20,329 nt of DNA from Paracoccaceae bacterium (lineage in GTDB: Bacteria; Pseudomonadota; Alphaproteobacteria; Rhodobacterales; Rhodobacteraceae), in the NCBI GenBank assembly GCA_024644285.1, contig JAHELH010000011.1, positions 1 through 20,329 on the forward strand, in the 5' to 3' direction. Numbering within the stretch: the first letter of the stretch is position 1; each line of letters opens with the position of its first letter. Positions 14,278 through 20,329 of this stretch are shown one piece after another. The position numbers were made by a program, and so were the translations under genes. The notes under the pieces are model-generated. The model was not told where the DNA came from. It ran no database searches and saw only the letters and a list, made by a program, of their open reading frames with translations.

Positions 14278-15183
14278 ATGACCACCCGCGCCGGTTTCGT
14301 CGCCCTGATCGGAGAGCCCAATGCGGGCAAGTCGACCCTGCTCAACCGCATGGTCGGCGCCAAGGTTTCGATCGTGACCCACAAGGTCCAGACCACGCGC
14401 GCCCGCCTGCGCGGCGTCGCGATGGAGGGGGACGCGCAGCTGATCTTCGTCGACACGCCCGGCCTCTTCCGCCCGCGCCGCAGGCTCGACCGGGCCATGG
14501 TCGCCGCGGCCTGGACCGGCGCCGCCGATGCCGACGTCGTGGTGCTGTTGATCGAGGCGCATCGCGGGCTGACAGAGGGCGTCCAGGCGATCCTCGACGG
14601 TCTGCGCGAAAAGGGCGGCGGCCGTCCAGTCGCGCTGGCGATCAACAAGATCGACCGTGTCAGGTCCGAGGTGCTGCTGGGTCTGGCCGAAGAGATGAAC
14701 GCCGCCTTCGACTTTGCCGAGACCTTCATGATCTCGGCCGAAAAGGGCCACGGCGTCGACGACCTGCGCGCCTGGCTGGCGCGCACCGTGCCCGAGGGAC
14801 CGTGGCTTTATCCCGAGGACCAGATCGCCGACCTGCCGATGCGGATGATCGCCGCCGAGATCACCCGCGAGAAGCTGACGCTGCGCCTGCACCAGGAGCT
14901 GCCCTATCAGCTGACCGTCGAGACCGAGAGCTGGGACGAGCGCAAGGACGACTCGGTGCGGATCGAGCAACTCGTCTATGTCGTGCGCGACGGGCACAAG
15001 GGCATCGTGCTGGGCAGCAAGGGCGAGACGATCAAGGCGGTGGGCCAGGCGGCCCGGGCCGAGCTGGAGGAATTCCTGGGGCGCAAGGTGCACCTGTTCC
15101 TGCAGGTCAAGGTGCGTCCCGGCTGGCAAGACGAGGCAGAGCGCTACAGCGCCATCGGCCTCGACTTTTCCGACGGCGGCTGA
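14278..15183 (+). CDS. era: GTPase Era
   Basis: Era is the essential GTPase that binds 16S rRNA near its 3' end and helps 30S subunit maturation. The GTPase motifs are G1 'GEPNAGKST' (12-20), the G2-region 'HKVQTTRARLRGV', G3 'DTPG' (59-62), G4 'NKID' (123-126) and G5 'SAEKG'. A C-terminal type II KH domain (about 205-290) contains 'GHKGIVLGSKGETIK'. 301 residues is typical. ATG at 14278 follows AAAGGAAG at good spacing; earlier in-frame starts would add sequence before the G1 strand and lack a site. It lies 205 bases after rnc, a looser linkage than lepB–rnc. Confidence 0.97.
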   Translation: MTTRAGFVALIGEPNAGKSTLLNRMVGAKVSIVTHKVQTTRARLRGVAMEGDAQLIFVDTPGLFRPRRRLDRAMVAAAWTGAADADVVVLLIEAHRGLTEGVQAILDGLREKGGGRPVALAINKIDRVRSEVLLGLAEEMNAAFDFAETFMISAEKGHGVDDLRAWLARTVPEGPWLYPEDQIADLPMRMIAAEITREKLTLRLHQELPYQLTVETESWDERKDDSVRIEQLVYVVRDGHKGIVLGSKGETIKAVGQAARAELEEFLGRKVHLFLQVKVRPGWQDEAERYSAIGLDFSDGG

Positions 15184-15199
15184 CCGGCAAGGCGCCGGT

Positions 15200-15295
15200 T
15201 CACACCAGCCCTTCTGCCACCAGGAAACGCGCGGTGGCGCGGACCGCTGCGTCCGGCGGGGTGAACTCCAACCCCAGCACCGACCTCGGAGGGGC
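15200..15295 (-). pseudogene. Probable remnant of an SDR (aldehyde-reductase-like) C-terminus
   Basis: The minus strand, ending in a TGA at 15200-15202, encodes 'SVLGLEFTPPDAAVRATARF' followed by 'LVAEGLV' and stop. This has the look of the C-terminal end of an extended SDR/dihydroflavonol-reductase protein. It aligns with the last residues of the SDR gene at 17041-18072 ('LLDFDFIPAGDSVRAAADW', then 'LIRNREL' and stop). Upstream in the same frame the sequence is Arg/Pro/Cys-rich with no Rossmann fold or active site, and the other minus frames offer none either. I infer a deleted gene of which about 30 codons remain. Chance similarity remains possible. Confidence 0.4.
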
Positions 15296-15467
15296 CGGGT
15301 CCTTGCCATCCGCGCCGCAGCGGCCCAAAACGCAGGCCGGAGGCGGCGCGCGACAGGAGGCACGCGATGCGCAAGGGTGGCCCGGCGGCACAAATTGACG
15401 GGGCGTGCAGGGCGGCGGGACAGACCGGCCGCCCCGGGCTGGCGCCGGCCGGCGACGTGGGGCGATC

Positions 15468-15797
15468 ATGGCGCGCCTGACCTCGGATTTCTGGGTGCGG
15501 GCCTATCTGACGCGGCTGCGGCTGGCCGACATCCCGGCCTTCGTCGTCTCGAAGGGCGATGCCACCGCCGGTGCCGTTCTGATCAAGCTGAACACCCTCG
15601 ACGGCAACGCGGTGCTGCATCAGCGCTCGGTCGACCTGATGACCGGCGCGCGCTCCTGGGTCGTGCTGGCCGAGGGCCCCGAGGCCGAGGTCGACGCCTC
15701 GGTCGCCAGGCAGCGCGGCTTCGACCCCGATCTCTGGGTCATCGAGGTCGAGGACCGCGCCGGGCGCCACCTGCTGGACGAGGACGGCCTGGCGTAG
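15468..15797 (+). CDS. DUF1491 family protein
   Basis: This 109-residue soluble protein opens with 'MARLTSDFWVRAYLTRLRLA' and continues 'FVVSKGDATAGAVLIKLNTL', a pattern I associate with DUF1491, an alphaproteobacterial family of unknown function usually found between era and recO. It has no signal or membrane segment. Acidic residues dominate the C-terminal half. The ATG at 15468 has GTGGGG just upstream; an earlier in-frame GTG at 15405 adds an Arg/Gly-rich stretch unlike the family. The 284-base gap to era contains the SDR remnant. recO follows after 44 bases and is probably co-transcribed. Confidence 0.88.
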   Translation: MARLTSDFWVRAYLTRLRLADIPAFVVSKGDATAGAVLIKLNTLDGNAVLHQRSVDLMTGARSWVVLAEGPEAEVDASVARQRGFDPDLWVIEVEDRAGRHLLDEDGLA

Positions 15798-15841
15798 ATC
15801 GCGCCCTTGCAACCGGCCCGGCCCCGCCGATACTGCGGTCC

Positions 15842-16570
15842 ATGATCGAATGGACCGACCAGGGCACGATCCTCGCGCTGCGCAGGCACGGCGAAACCTC
15901 GGCCATCGTCGAGGTCTTCACCGAACTTCACGGCCGCCATGCCGGCGTCGTGCGCGGCGCGACCAGCCGGCGCACGGCCCCGGTCCTGCAGCCCGGCACC
16001 CATGTTGCGGCGACATGGCGCGCGCGGCTCGAGGATCACCTGGGACACTTCACGCTGGAGCCGCTGCAAAGCCGCGCGGCGGCGGTGATGAGCGGGCGGC
16101 TGGAACTGGCCGGCCTGAACGCGATTACCGCGCTTTTGTCCTTCACCCTGCCCGAGCGAGAGGCGCATCCCGGCCTCTACCGCCGCTCGATGGCGCTGCT
16201 CGACATGCTGGGCGAAACCGAGGCCTGGCCGCTGGCCTATCTGCGCTGGGAGCTGGCGCTGCTGGAAGAGATGGGGTTCGGGCTGGACCTGTCGGCCTGC
16301 GCGGTGACCGGGGCCGCCGACGGGCTGATCTACGTCTCGCCGAAATCCGGGCGCGCCGTGTCCGGCACCGGCGCGGGCGACTGGGCCGACAAGCTGCTGC
16401 CGCTGCCGCGCTGCCTTCTGGGCGCGGCCGAGATGGACATGAGCGAGATATCGGCGGGTCTGCGGATGACGGGACATTTCCTGAACACATGGCTCACCCC
16501 AGCTCTGGGCGACCGTCCGCTGCCCGCCGCGCGCCAGCGGCTCGCCGACCTATTGGCGCGCCAGGCCTGA
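15842..16570 (+). CDS. recO: DNA repair protein RecO
   Basis: RecO loads RecA with RecR in the RecF pathway of gap repair and anneals single strands. The N-terminal OB fold is visible ('MIEWTDQGTILALRRHGETS', then 'VFTELHGRHAGVVRGATSRR'), followed by a helical domain ('YLRWELALLEEMGFGLDLSA'). The zinc-finger region of many RecO proteins is reduced here: 'CAVTGAADGLIYVSPKSG' retains one of the usual cysteines, so zinc binding is unlikely. 242 residues is typical. The ATG at 15842 matches the conserved N-terminus. It ends the plus-strand housekeeping block and is convergent with the META-domain gene. Confidence 0.95.
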   Translation: MIEWTDQGTILALRRHGETSAIVEVFTELHGRHAGVVRGATSRRTAPVLQPGTHVAATWRARLEDHLGHFTLEPLQSRAAAVMSGRLELAGLNAITALLSFTLPEREAHPGLYRRSMALLDMLGETEAWPLAYLRWELALLEEMGFGLDLSACAVTGAADGLIYVSPKSGRAVSGTGAGDWADKLLPLPRCLLGAAEMDMSEISAGLRMTGHFLNTWLTPALGDRPLPAARQRLADLLARQA

Positions 16571-16621
16571 GCACCATTCGCTGCGTTGCAGCATATTTCC
16601 GTTAATCATGTGTAAACGCAG

Positions 16622-16643
16622 AATGTTTCGCGCGCGAAACATT
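16622..16643. repeat. Perfect 22-bp palindrome between convergent genes
   Basis: The arms AATGTTTCGCG (16622-16632) and CGCGAAACATT (16633-16643) meet with no spacer, between recO (ending 16570) and the META-domain gene (ending 16652). The position fits a bidirectional terminator, but neither side has a U-run longer than three. The half sites TGTTTC/GAAACA equal those of the ParB site parS, but the centre is GCGCGC instead of ACGT, two bases too long. A protein-binding site or a U-poor terminator are both possible. Confidence 0.6.
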
Positions 16644-16651
16644 TCGCCGCC

Positions 16652-17044
16652 TCATTCCGCCCGGAACACCATCTCGCGCCCCGCATCGTTCGACAGGATC
16701 ATCACTTGGCCCGACACCTCGGCCAATGTCATCGATTGCAGCGCGTCGAAGAACATGCCCTCGGCGGCCAGCTCGGGACAGCCGCGCTCGGTCACCGACA
16801 TCGCCTTAAGCCCGAACCACGGCAAGGGCAGTGTTTGCCGCGCCGCGTAGCTGTTGCAGGGGCCCTCTCCCGCGACATGTCCCGCTTCGGGCAGCGTCAG
16901 CGTGGCCCGCGCCGGAAACGGCGTGCCGTCCAGCTCTGCCAGGACATAGACTGCGCCCGGCGCGGCATATCCCGACACCGTCTCGTCCTTGCACGCGGGG
17001 ATCAGCAGGACCAGCGGCAGGAGAAGGCGCAGCACGTGGCTCAC
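16652..17044 (-). CDS. META-domain (HslJ-like) lipoprotein
   Basis: This 130-residue protein has a lipoprotein signal: hydrophobic 'LRLLLPLVLLIPAC' with C18 as the probable lipidated cysteine (lipobox L-I-P-A-C). The mature part resembles a META domain, with 'VYVLAELDGTPFPARATLTL' and the characteristic 'GEGPCNSYAARQ', and it ends in the usual short strand ('REMVFRAE'). META/HslJ proteins are small periplasmic or outer-membrane beta proteins, some linked to stress or heat-shock resistance. The exact role is unknown. The start GTG overlaps the stop of the upstream SDR gene (17041-17044, GTGA), so the two are translationally coupled. Confidence 0.85.
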   Translation of the reverse strand: MSHVLRLLLPLVLLIPACKDETVSGYAAPGAVYVLAELDGTPFPARATLTLPEAGHVAGEGPCNSYAARQTLPLPWFGLKAMSVTERGCPELAAEGMFFDALQSMTLAEVSGQVMILSNDAGREMVFRAE

Positions 17045-18072
17045 AACTCCCTGTTCCGGATCAGCCAGTCCGCGGCGGCACGCACCGAGTCCCCGGCCGG
17101 TATGAAATCGAAGTCCAGCAGTTCGCGCGCCCGGTCATTGGCGATCTCCCGCCGCTGGCCCAGTTCCGGCACGATCGAGGCGATCGCCTTGTCGAACAGG
17201 CCCAGGAACCGGACGATGGAATTCGGCGCCCGGCGGGTCACGACCTTGCGGTCCGGATGGGCTGCCTTGATGATCTCGGCCATCTCGTGCATCCACATGA
17301 ACCGGTCGCTGGCGATGATACGCTTGCCCCGGCTCTCGTCGCGCTGCAGCGCGCGGACATGCGCGCGCGCGACGTCCCGCACGTCGACGACGCCGAATCC
17401 GACGCGCGGGATCATCGGGTCCTTGGCGCGCAGCATGCGTTCCACCAGCTCGATGGACGTGCCGTAATTCTCGTCCAGCGGCGCGCCCAGCACCAGGGCC
17501 GGGTTGATCGTGGTCAGGTCAATCTCCGGCGCCTCGGTATTCACGAAGTCCCAGGCCGCCCGCTCGGCCAGTGTCTTGGACTTGGCGTAGGCCGTCGTTC
17601 CGGCCCGCTCCGTATCGGTCCAGTCCGCCTCGGTATAGGCCGCGCGTCCCGCGGGCAGATCGGTGCCGACCATTGCCACCACCGACGACGTCTTGACGAC
17701 GCGACCGATACCCGCCGCCTGCGCCGCGCGCAGCGCCCGCAACGCCCCGTCCACCGCGGGGCGGATCACCTTTTCCTCGTCGTCCGGTTGCACCATCGGG
17801 AACGGCGATGCGGTGTGCATCAGCGCGTCGGACCCTTCCAGCGCCTCTTGCCAGCCCGCATCCTCGGTCAGGTCGAGCGCCGCGAATTGCAGCCGGTCGT
17901 CCAGCCCCTGTCGATCGGTCAGGTGCGGCAGGATCGCGTCGCGAACCTCGGACGCGCGGCCCGGCGACCGGACCGAGCCGCGCACGCGGTAGCCCGCATT
18001 CAGAAGTTGCAGAACGATATGTTTCGCGATGAAGCCGGTGGCCCCGGTGACGAAAACCGTTTGTGACGCCAT
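17041..18072 (-). CDS. NAD(P)-dependent extended SDR, aldehyde/dihydroflavonol-reductase-like
   Basis: This 343-residue extended short-chain dehydrogenase starts with a Rossmann motif 'VFVTGATGFIAKHIVLQLL' (6-24). The 'GFIAKH' form with Ala in place of the third Gly is typical of the aldehyde-reductase/GRE2-like branch. Catalytic Y162 and K166 lie in 'AYAKSKTLAE', with S129/S130 in 'VVKTSSVVAM'. 'NPALVLGAPLDENYGTS' is also family-typical. It likely reduces an aldehyde or ketone with NADPH. The substrate is unknown. The ATG at 18072 has an AAGGGGG site. The stop overlaps the META lipoprotein start. Its C-terminus resembles the remnant at 15200-15295. Confidence 0.92.
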   Translation of the reverse strand: MASQTVFVTGATGFIAKHIVLQLLNAGYRVRGSVRSPGRASEVRDAILPHLTDRQGLDDRLQFAALDLTEDAGWQEALEGSDALMHTASPFPMVQPDDEEKVIRPAVDGALRALRAAQAAGIGRVVKTSSVVAMVGTDLPAGRAAYTEADWTDTERAGTTAYAKSKTLAERAAWDFVNTEAPEIDLTTINPALVLGAPLDENYGTSIELVERMLRAKDPMIPRVGFGVVDVRDVARAHVRALQRDESRGKRIIASDRFMWMHEMAEIIKAAHPDRKVVTRRAPNSIVRFLGLFDKAIASIVPELGQRREIANDRARELLDFDFIPAGDSVRAAADWLIRNREL

Positions 18073-18272
18073 TGCCGCCCCCTTGCCAAGATCTCGCGTC
18101 CGCCCCGCGGCACACGCCCCAGCGGGTCCGTCCCGCCGCGCGCCAGGCGCCGCGGTCGGGACGATATTTCCGACAGGTATAGATCAGGGATGTCGCGCCC
18201 GCCACGGAGTTGCGGGAACGCGCGAGGGCGCCGAAGCGGCTCGCGCCTGCCGGGCGCGTGGTGCCGGGGCGC

Positions 18273-18821
18273 TTACTGGCGGGCCGGCACGCCCGCGGGC
18301 CAGACCAGCCGCGGCGTGGCGAGCGTGTTCGAGGCCGTCTTACGCTCGGGCCGCGTCACGGCCGCGGCCGTGTGAATCTCGCACGACACGCCGTTGCCGT
18401 CGCGGTCATTGCGCTGGTGATAGCCCGGCTCGCCGGCGTGGGCCGGGGCCAGGCCGACCTTTTCGGCCAGGTCGCAATGAAGGGTCGCGGCATGGTGGCG
18501 CAAGTCGGTCTCCAGCGGCCACGGGCTCTGGTACATCGTGTAGCCCGCGGTCGCGCCCAACGCGGCCAGTCCGCCTGCGGCCAGCAGGCTGAGCGAGGGC
18601 CTGCGCCGCGGCGCGCGCATCCGTCCGCCCGTGGTGACGTATGTGGGCGTGGCCTGGCCAGAGTTCGCAGGCCGCCAATCCAGGCGCGGGTTGGACGGAT
18701 CCAGCCCGTCCGACCCGGAATTGCCGCCGGTCATGTAAATCAGGGAGGATCCGATCAGCGATCCCAGAAGGATCACCAGTGCGACCATCGCCGCAAGAGA
18801 CTCGAATGAGAGTTCGATCAT
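18273..18821 (-). CDS. Membrane-anchored Excalibur calcium-binding-domain protein
   Basis: This 182-residue protein has two predicted membrane segments (about 8-30 and 77-97) joined by a polar linker with a basic patch 'RMRAPRRRP' (67-75). An Excalibur-type domain follows (about 115-150): C116, then 'AHAGEPGYHQRNDRDGNGVSCE' split here as 'AHAGEPGYHQ' and 'RNDRDGNGVSCE', giving the calcium-loop acids D139/D141 and C147. By the positive-inside rule the linker is cytoplasmic and the calcium domain periplasmic. A low-complexity tail follows. The ATG at 18821 is preferred because GAGGTG lies 6 bases upstream; the GTG inside that site (18830) is unlikely as a start. Function unknown; such domains are often found on extracellular or nuclease-like proteins. 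Confidence 0.8.
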   Translation of the reverse strand: MIELSFESLAAMVALVILLGSLIGSSLIYMTGGNSGSDGLDPSNPRLDWRPANSGQATPTYVTTGGRMRAPRRRPSLSLLAAGGLAALGATAGYTMYQSPWPLETDLRHHAATLHCDLAEKVGLAPAHAGEPGYHQRNDRDGNGVSCEIHTAAAVTRPERKTASNTLATPRLVWPAGVPARQ

Positions 18822-18882
18822 GAAATACACCTCAGGCTCTCAGCCCCCGCCGATACCGGATGCGAACCCTAGCGCAATCAGC

Positions 18883-18938
18883 GACGGATTTCGTCGGCGG
18901 CTTTTTCTGGCATCCGGGCGGGGACGGATTTCGTCGGC
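18883..18938. repeat. 16-bp direct repeat, two copies
   Basis: GACGGATTTCGTCGGC occurs at 18883-18898 and again at 18923-18938, an exact 40-base period. Each copy contains a small inverted repeat (GACG-GATTT-CGTC). It lies 62 bases upstream of the Excalibur gene start. The 306-base gap 18822-19127 also contains an AT-rich stretch (about 18970-19000) and a terminator-like hairpin (19036-19062), but no gene that I can support. Confidence 0.6.
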
Positions 18939-19035
18939 ATCGGCCGCGACATCGGTGCAGGGTGTCGCGAGCAAAACTCATTAAAAACAAATGGTTGCAA
19001 CGTGAGTGGTGGATCGGGCCGGCGGGCTTGCTTGC

Positions 19036-19062
19036 AAAAAGGCATCATCGCGGCAGCGATGC
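19036..19062 (-). terminator. Probable intrinsic terminator of the acyl-CoA dehydrogenase gene
   Basis: CATCGC (19046-19051) and GCGATG (19056-19061) form a stem with a GGCA loop; an outer pairing GCATC/GATGC is also possible. On the minus strand the structure is followed by TTTTT (19036-19040). It lies about 65 bases beyond the stop of the gene at 19128. Confidence 0.5.
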
Positions 19063-19127
19063 GACAATACACGTTTCTGGAACAAACAGGCGGTTTTGCC
19101 CTGCATTGGCCCGGAACGGGAAACCCG

Positions 19128-20327
19128 TCACCCCAGCAGCCGCCTTGCGATCACCTGCGCCTGGATCTCCGCCGCGCCCTCGAAAATGTTCAGGATCCGG
19201 GCGTCGCACAGGATCCGGCTGATCTGGTATTCCAGCGCGAAGCCGTTTCCGCCATGGATCTGCAGACCGTTGTCGGCGCAGGCCCAGGCGACCCGCGCAC
19301 CCAGCAGCTTGGCCATCCCGGCCTCGAGGTCGCAGCGCCGGTCGGCGTCCTTTTCGCGGGCCGAGAAATAGGTCAGCTGGCGCGCCACCATGATCTCGAC
19401 CGCCATCATCGCCAGCTTGCCCGAGACCCGCGGGAAGGCGATCAGCGGGCGGCCGAACTGCTTGCGGTCAAGCGCGTATTGCATCGAGATTTCCAGCGCC
19501 GACTGCGCCACCCCGATGGCCCGCGCGGCGGTCTGGATGCGGGCGCTTTCGAAGGTCTGCATCAGCTGTTTGAAGCCCTGGCCCTCGGTCCCGCCCAGAA
19601 GGTTTTCGGCCTTCACCTCGAAGCCGTCGAAGGCCAGTTCGTACTCTTTCATGCCGCGATAGCCCAGCACCTCGATCTCGCCGCCGGTGAGGCCGGCGTC
19701 GGGGAACGGATCGGTGTCGGCGCCCGGGGTCTTCTCGGCCAAGAACATCGACAGGCCGCGGTAATCCTCGGTCGCGGGATCGGTGCGCGCCAGAAGCGTC
19801 ATCAGGTGGGTGCGCGCGGCATGGGTGATCCAGGTCTTGTTGCCGGTGACGCGGTAGCTCTCGCCATCCTTCACCGCACGGGTCCGCAGCGCGCCGAGAT
19901 CGGAGCCTGTATTCGGCTCGGTGAACACGGCGGTGGGCAGGATCTCCCCGCTGGCGATCCTGGGCAGCCATTGCGATTTCTGCTCGTCGGTGCCGCCGCA
20001 GAGGATCAGTTCGGCGGCGATCTCGGAGCGGGTGCCGAGGCTGCCCACGCCGATATAGCCGCGCGACAATTCCTCGCTGACCACCACCATCGAGGCCTTG
20101 GACAGGCCGAAGCCGCCGAGGTTTTCGGGGATGGTCAGGCCGAACACGCCCATCTCGGCCAGTTCCGTGATGATCTCCATCGGGATCAGCGCGTCCTTCA
20201 GGTGCCAGTCATGGGCATGCGGCGTGACCTTCTCGTCGGCGAAGCGGCGGAACTGGTCGCGGATCATTTCGAGTTCGTCGTCCAGCCCGGTGGCGCCGAT
20301 CGTGGCGCGGCCGGCATTGTCCTGCAT
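19128..20327 (-). CDS. mcd: Acyl-CoA dehydrogenase, probable (2S)-methylsuccinyl-CoA dehydrogenase; 5' end probably outside the window
   Basis: Flavin-dependent acyl-CoA dehydrogenase with all three domains: helical N-terminal (from 'LEMIRDQFRRFADEKVTPHA'), central beta ('TAVFTEPNTGSDLGALRT', 'VTGNKTWITHAART') and C-terminal helical ('QIHGGNGFALEYQISRILCD'). The catalytic Glu is in 'NIFEGAAEIQ' (residue 383 counted from the ATG at 20327). 'GGEIEVLGYRGMKEYEL' and 'SRGYIGVGSLGTRSEIAAEL' recall Mcd of the ethylmalonyl-CoA pathway, which oxidises (2S)-methylsuccinyl-CoA to mesaconyl-CoA in acetate assimilation. Mcd has an N-terminal extension of about 150 residues. The frame is still open at the window edge (the next codon is NTG), so 20327 may be an internal Met. 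Family assignment is sure; the substrate is from memory of related sequences. Confidence 0.85.
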   Translation of the reverse strand: MQDNAGRATIGATGLDDELEMIRDQFRRFADEKVTPHAHDWHLKDALIPMEIITELAEMGVFGLTIPENLGGFGLSKASMVVVSEELSRGYIGVGSLGTRSEIAAELILCGGTDEQKSQWLPRIASGEILPTAVFTEPNTGSDLGALRTRAVKDGESYRVTGNKTWITHAARTHLMTLLARTDPATEDYRGLSMFLAEKTPGADTDPFPDAGLTGGEIEVLGYRGMKEYELAFDGFEVKAENLLGGTEGQGFKQLMQTFESARIQTAARAIGVAQSALEISMQYALDRKQFGRPLIAFPRVSGKLAMMAVEIMVARQLTYFSAREKDADRRCDLEAGMAKLLGARVAWACADNGLQIHGGNGFALEYQISRILCDARILNIFEGAAEIQAQVIARRLLG

Positions 20328-20329
20328 CA

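Noticed and set aside
16622..16643. Canonical parS centromere site
   Set aside because: The centre is six bases (GCGCGC) rather than ACGT, so the half sites are mis-spaced for ParB. Kept only as an unexplained palindrome.

Overview
This window is ordinary high-GC alphaproteobacterial chromosome. The cluster folK–rpoZ–relA/spoT–DUF2062–pdxJ–acpS–lepB–rnc–era–DUF1491–recO, a bifunctional Rel enzyme carrying an RFKD motif, and an acyl-CoA dehydrogenase resembling (2S)-methylsuccinyl-CoA dehydrogenase all point to the Rhodobacterales (Rhodobacteraceae/Paracoccaceae). I see no tRNA, rRNA, CRISPR array, prophage or insertion sequence.

Layout. Positions 1-3560 hold ispH (isoprenoid synthesis) overlapping a DUF3429 membrane protein gene on the minus strand, a secreted c-type cytochrome and a small secreted protein on plus, then a YqaA/DedA-like membrane protein and a NYN/LabA-type ribonuclease-like protein on minus. 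From 3663 to 8471 a plus-strand run carries folate synthesis (folK), RNA polymerase omega (rpoZ), (p)ppGpp metabolism (rel), a DUF2062 membrane protein and vitamin B6 synthesis (pdxJ). From 8472 to 9881 three minus-strand genes encode small secreted proteins; two are tandem paralogues, each with its own terminator. acpS (10036-10437) follows on plus. A minus-strand hybrid histidine kinase (12443 to 10434) is split by one in-frame TGA. lepB–rnc–era–DUF1491–recO (12604-16570) form the second plus-strand housekeeping block. From 16571 to the end all genes are on minus: a META-domain lipoprotein overlapping an aldehyde-reductase-like SDR, an Excalibur-domain membrane protein, and the acyl-CoA dehydrogenase that runs to the window edge.

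The two housekeeping blocks link stringent response, transcription, protein export, RNA processing, ribosome assembly and recombination repair. Minus-strand accessory genes interrupt the pdxJ–acpS–lepB stretch.

I found no clear new multi-gene system. The observations most worth a second look are the nonsense-split hybrid kinase, the self-contained tandem pair of unknown secreted proteins, a perfect 22-bp palindrome with parS-like half sites between convergent genes, and a likely decayed SDR gene tail between era and DUF1491. Function assignments rest on motif recognition by eye; no database search was run.
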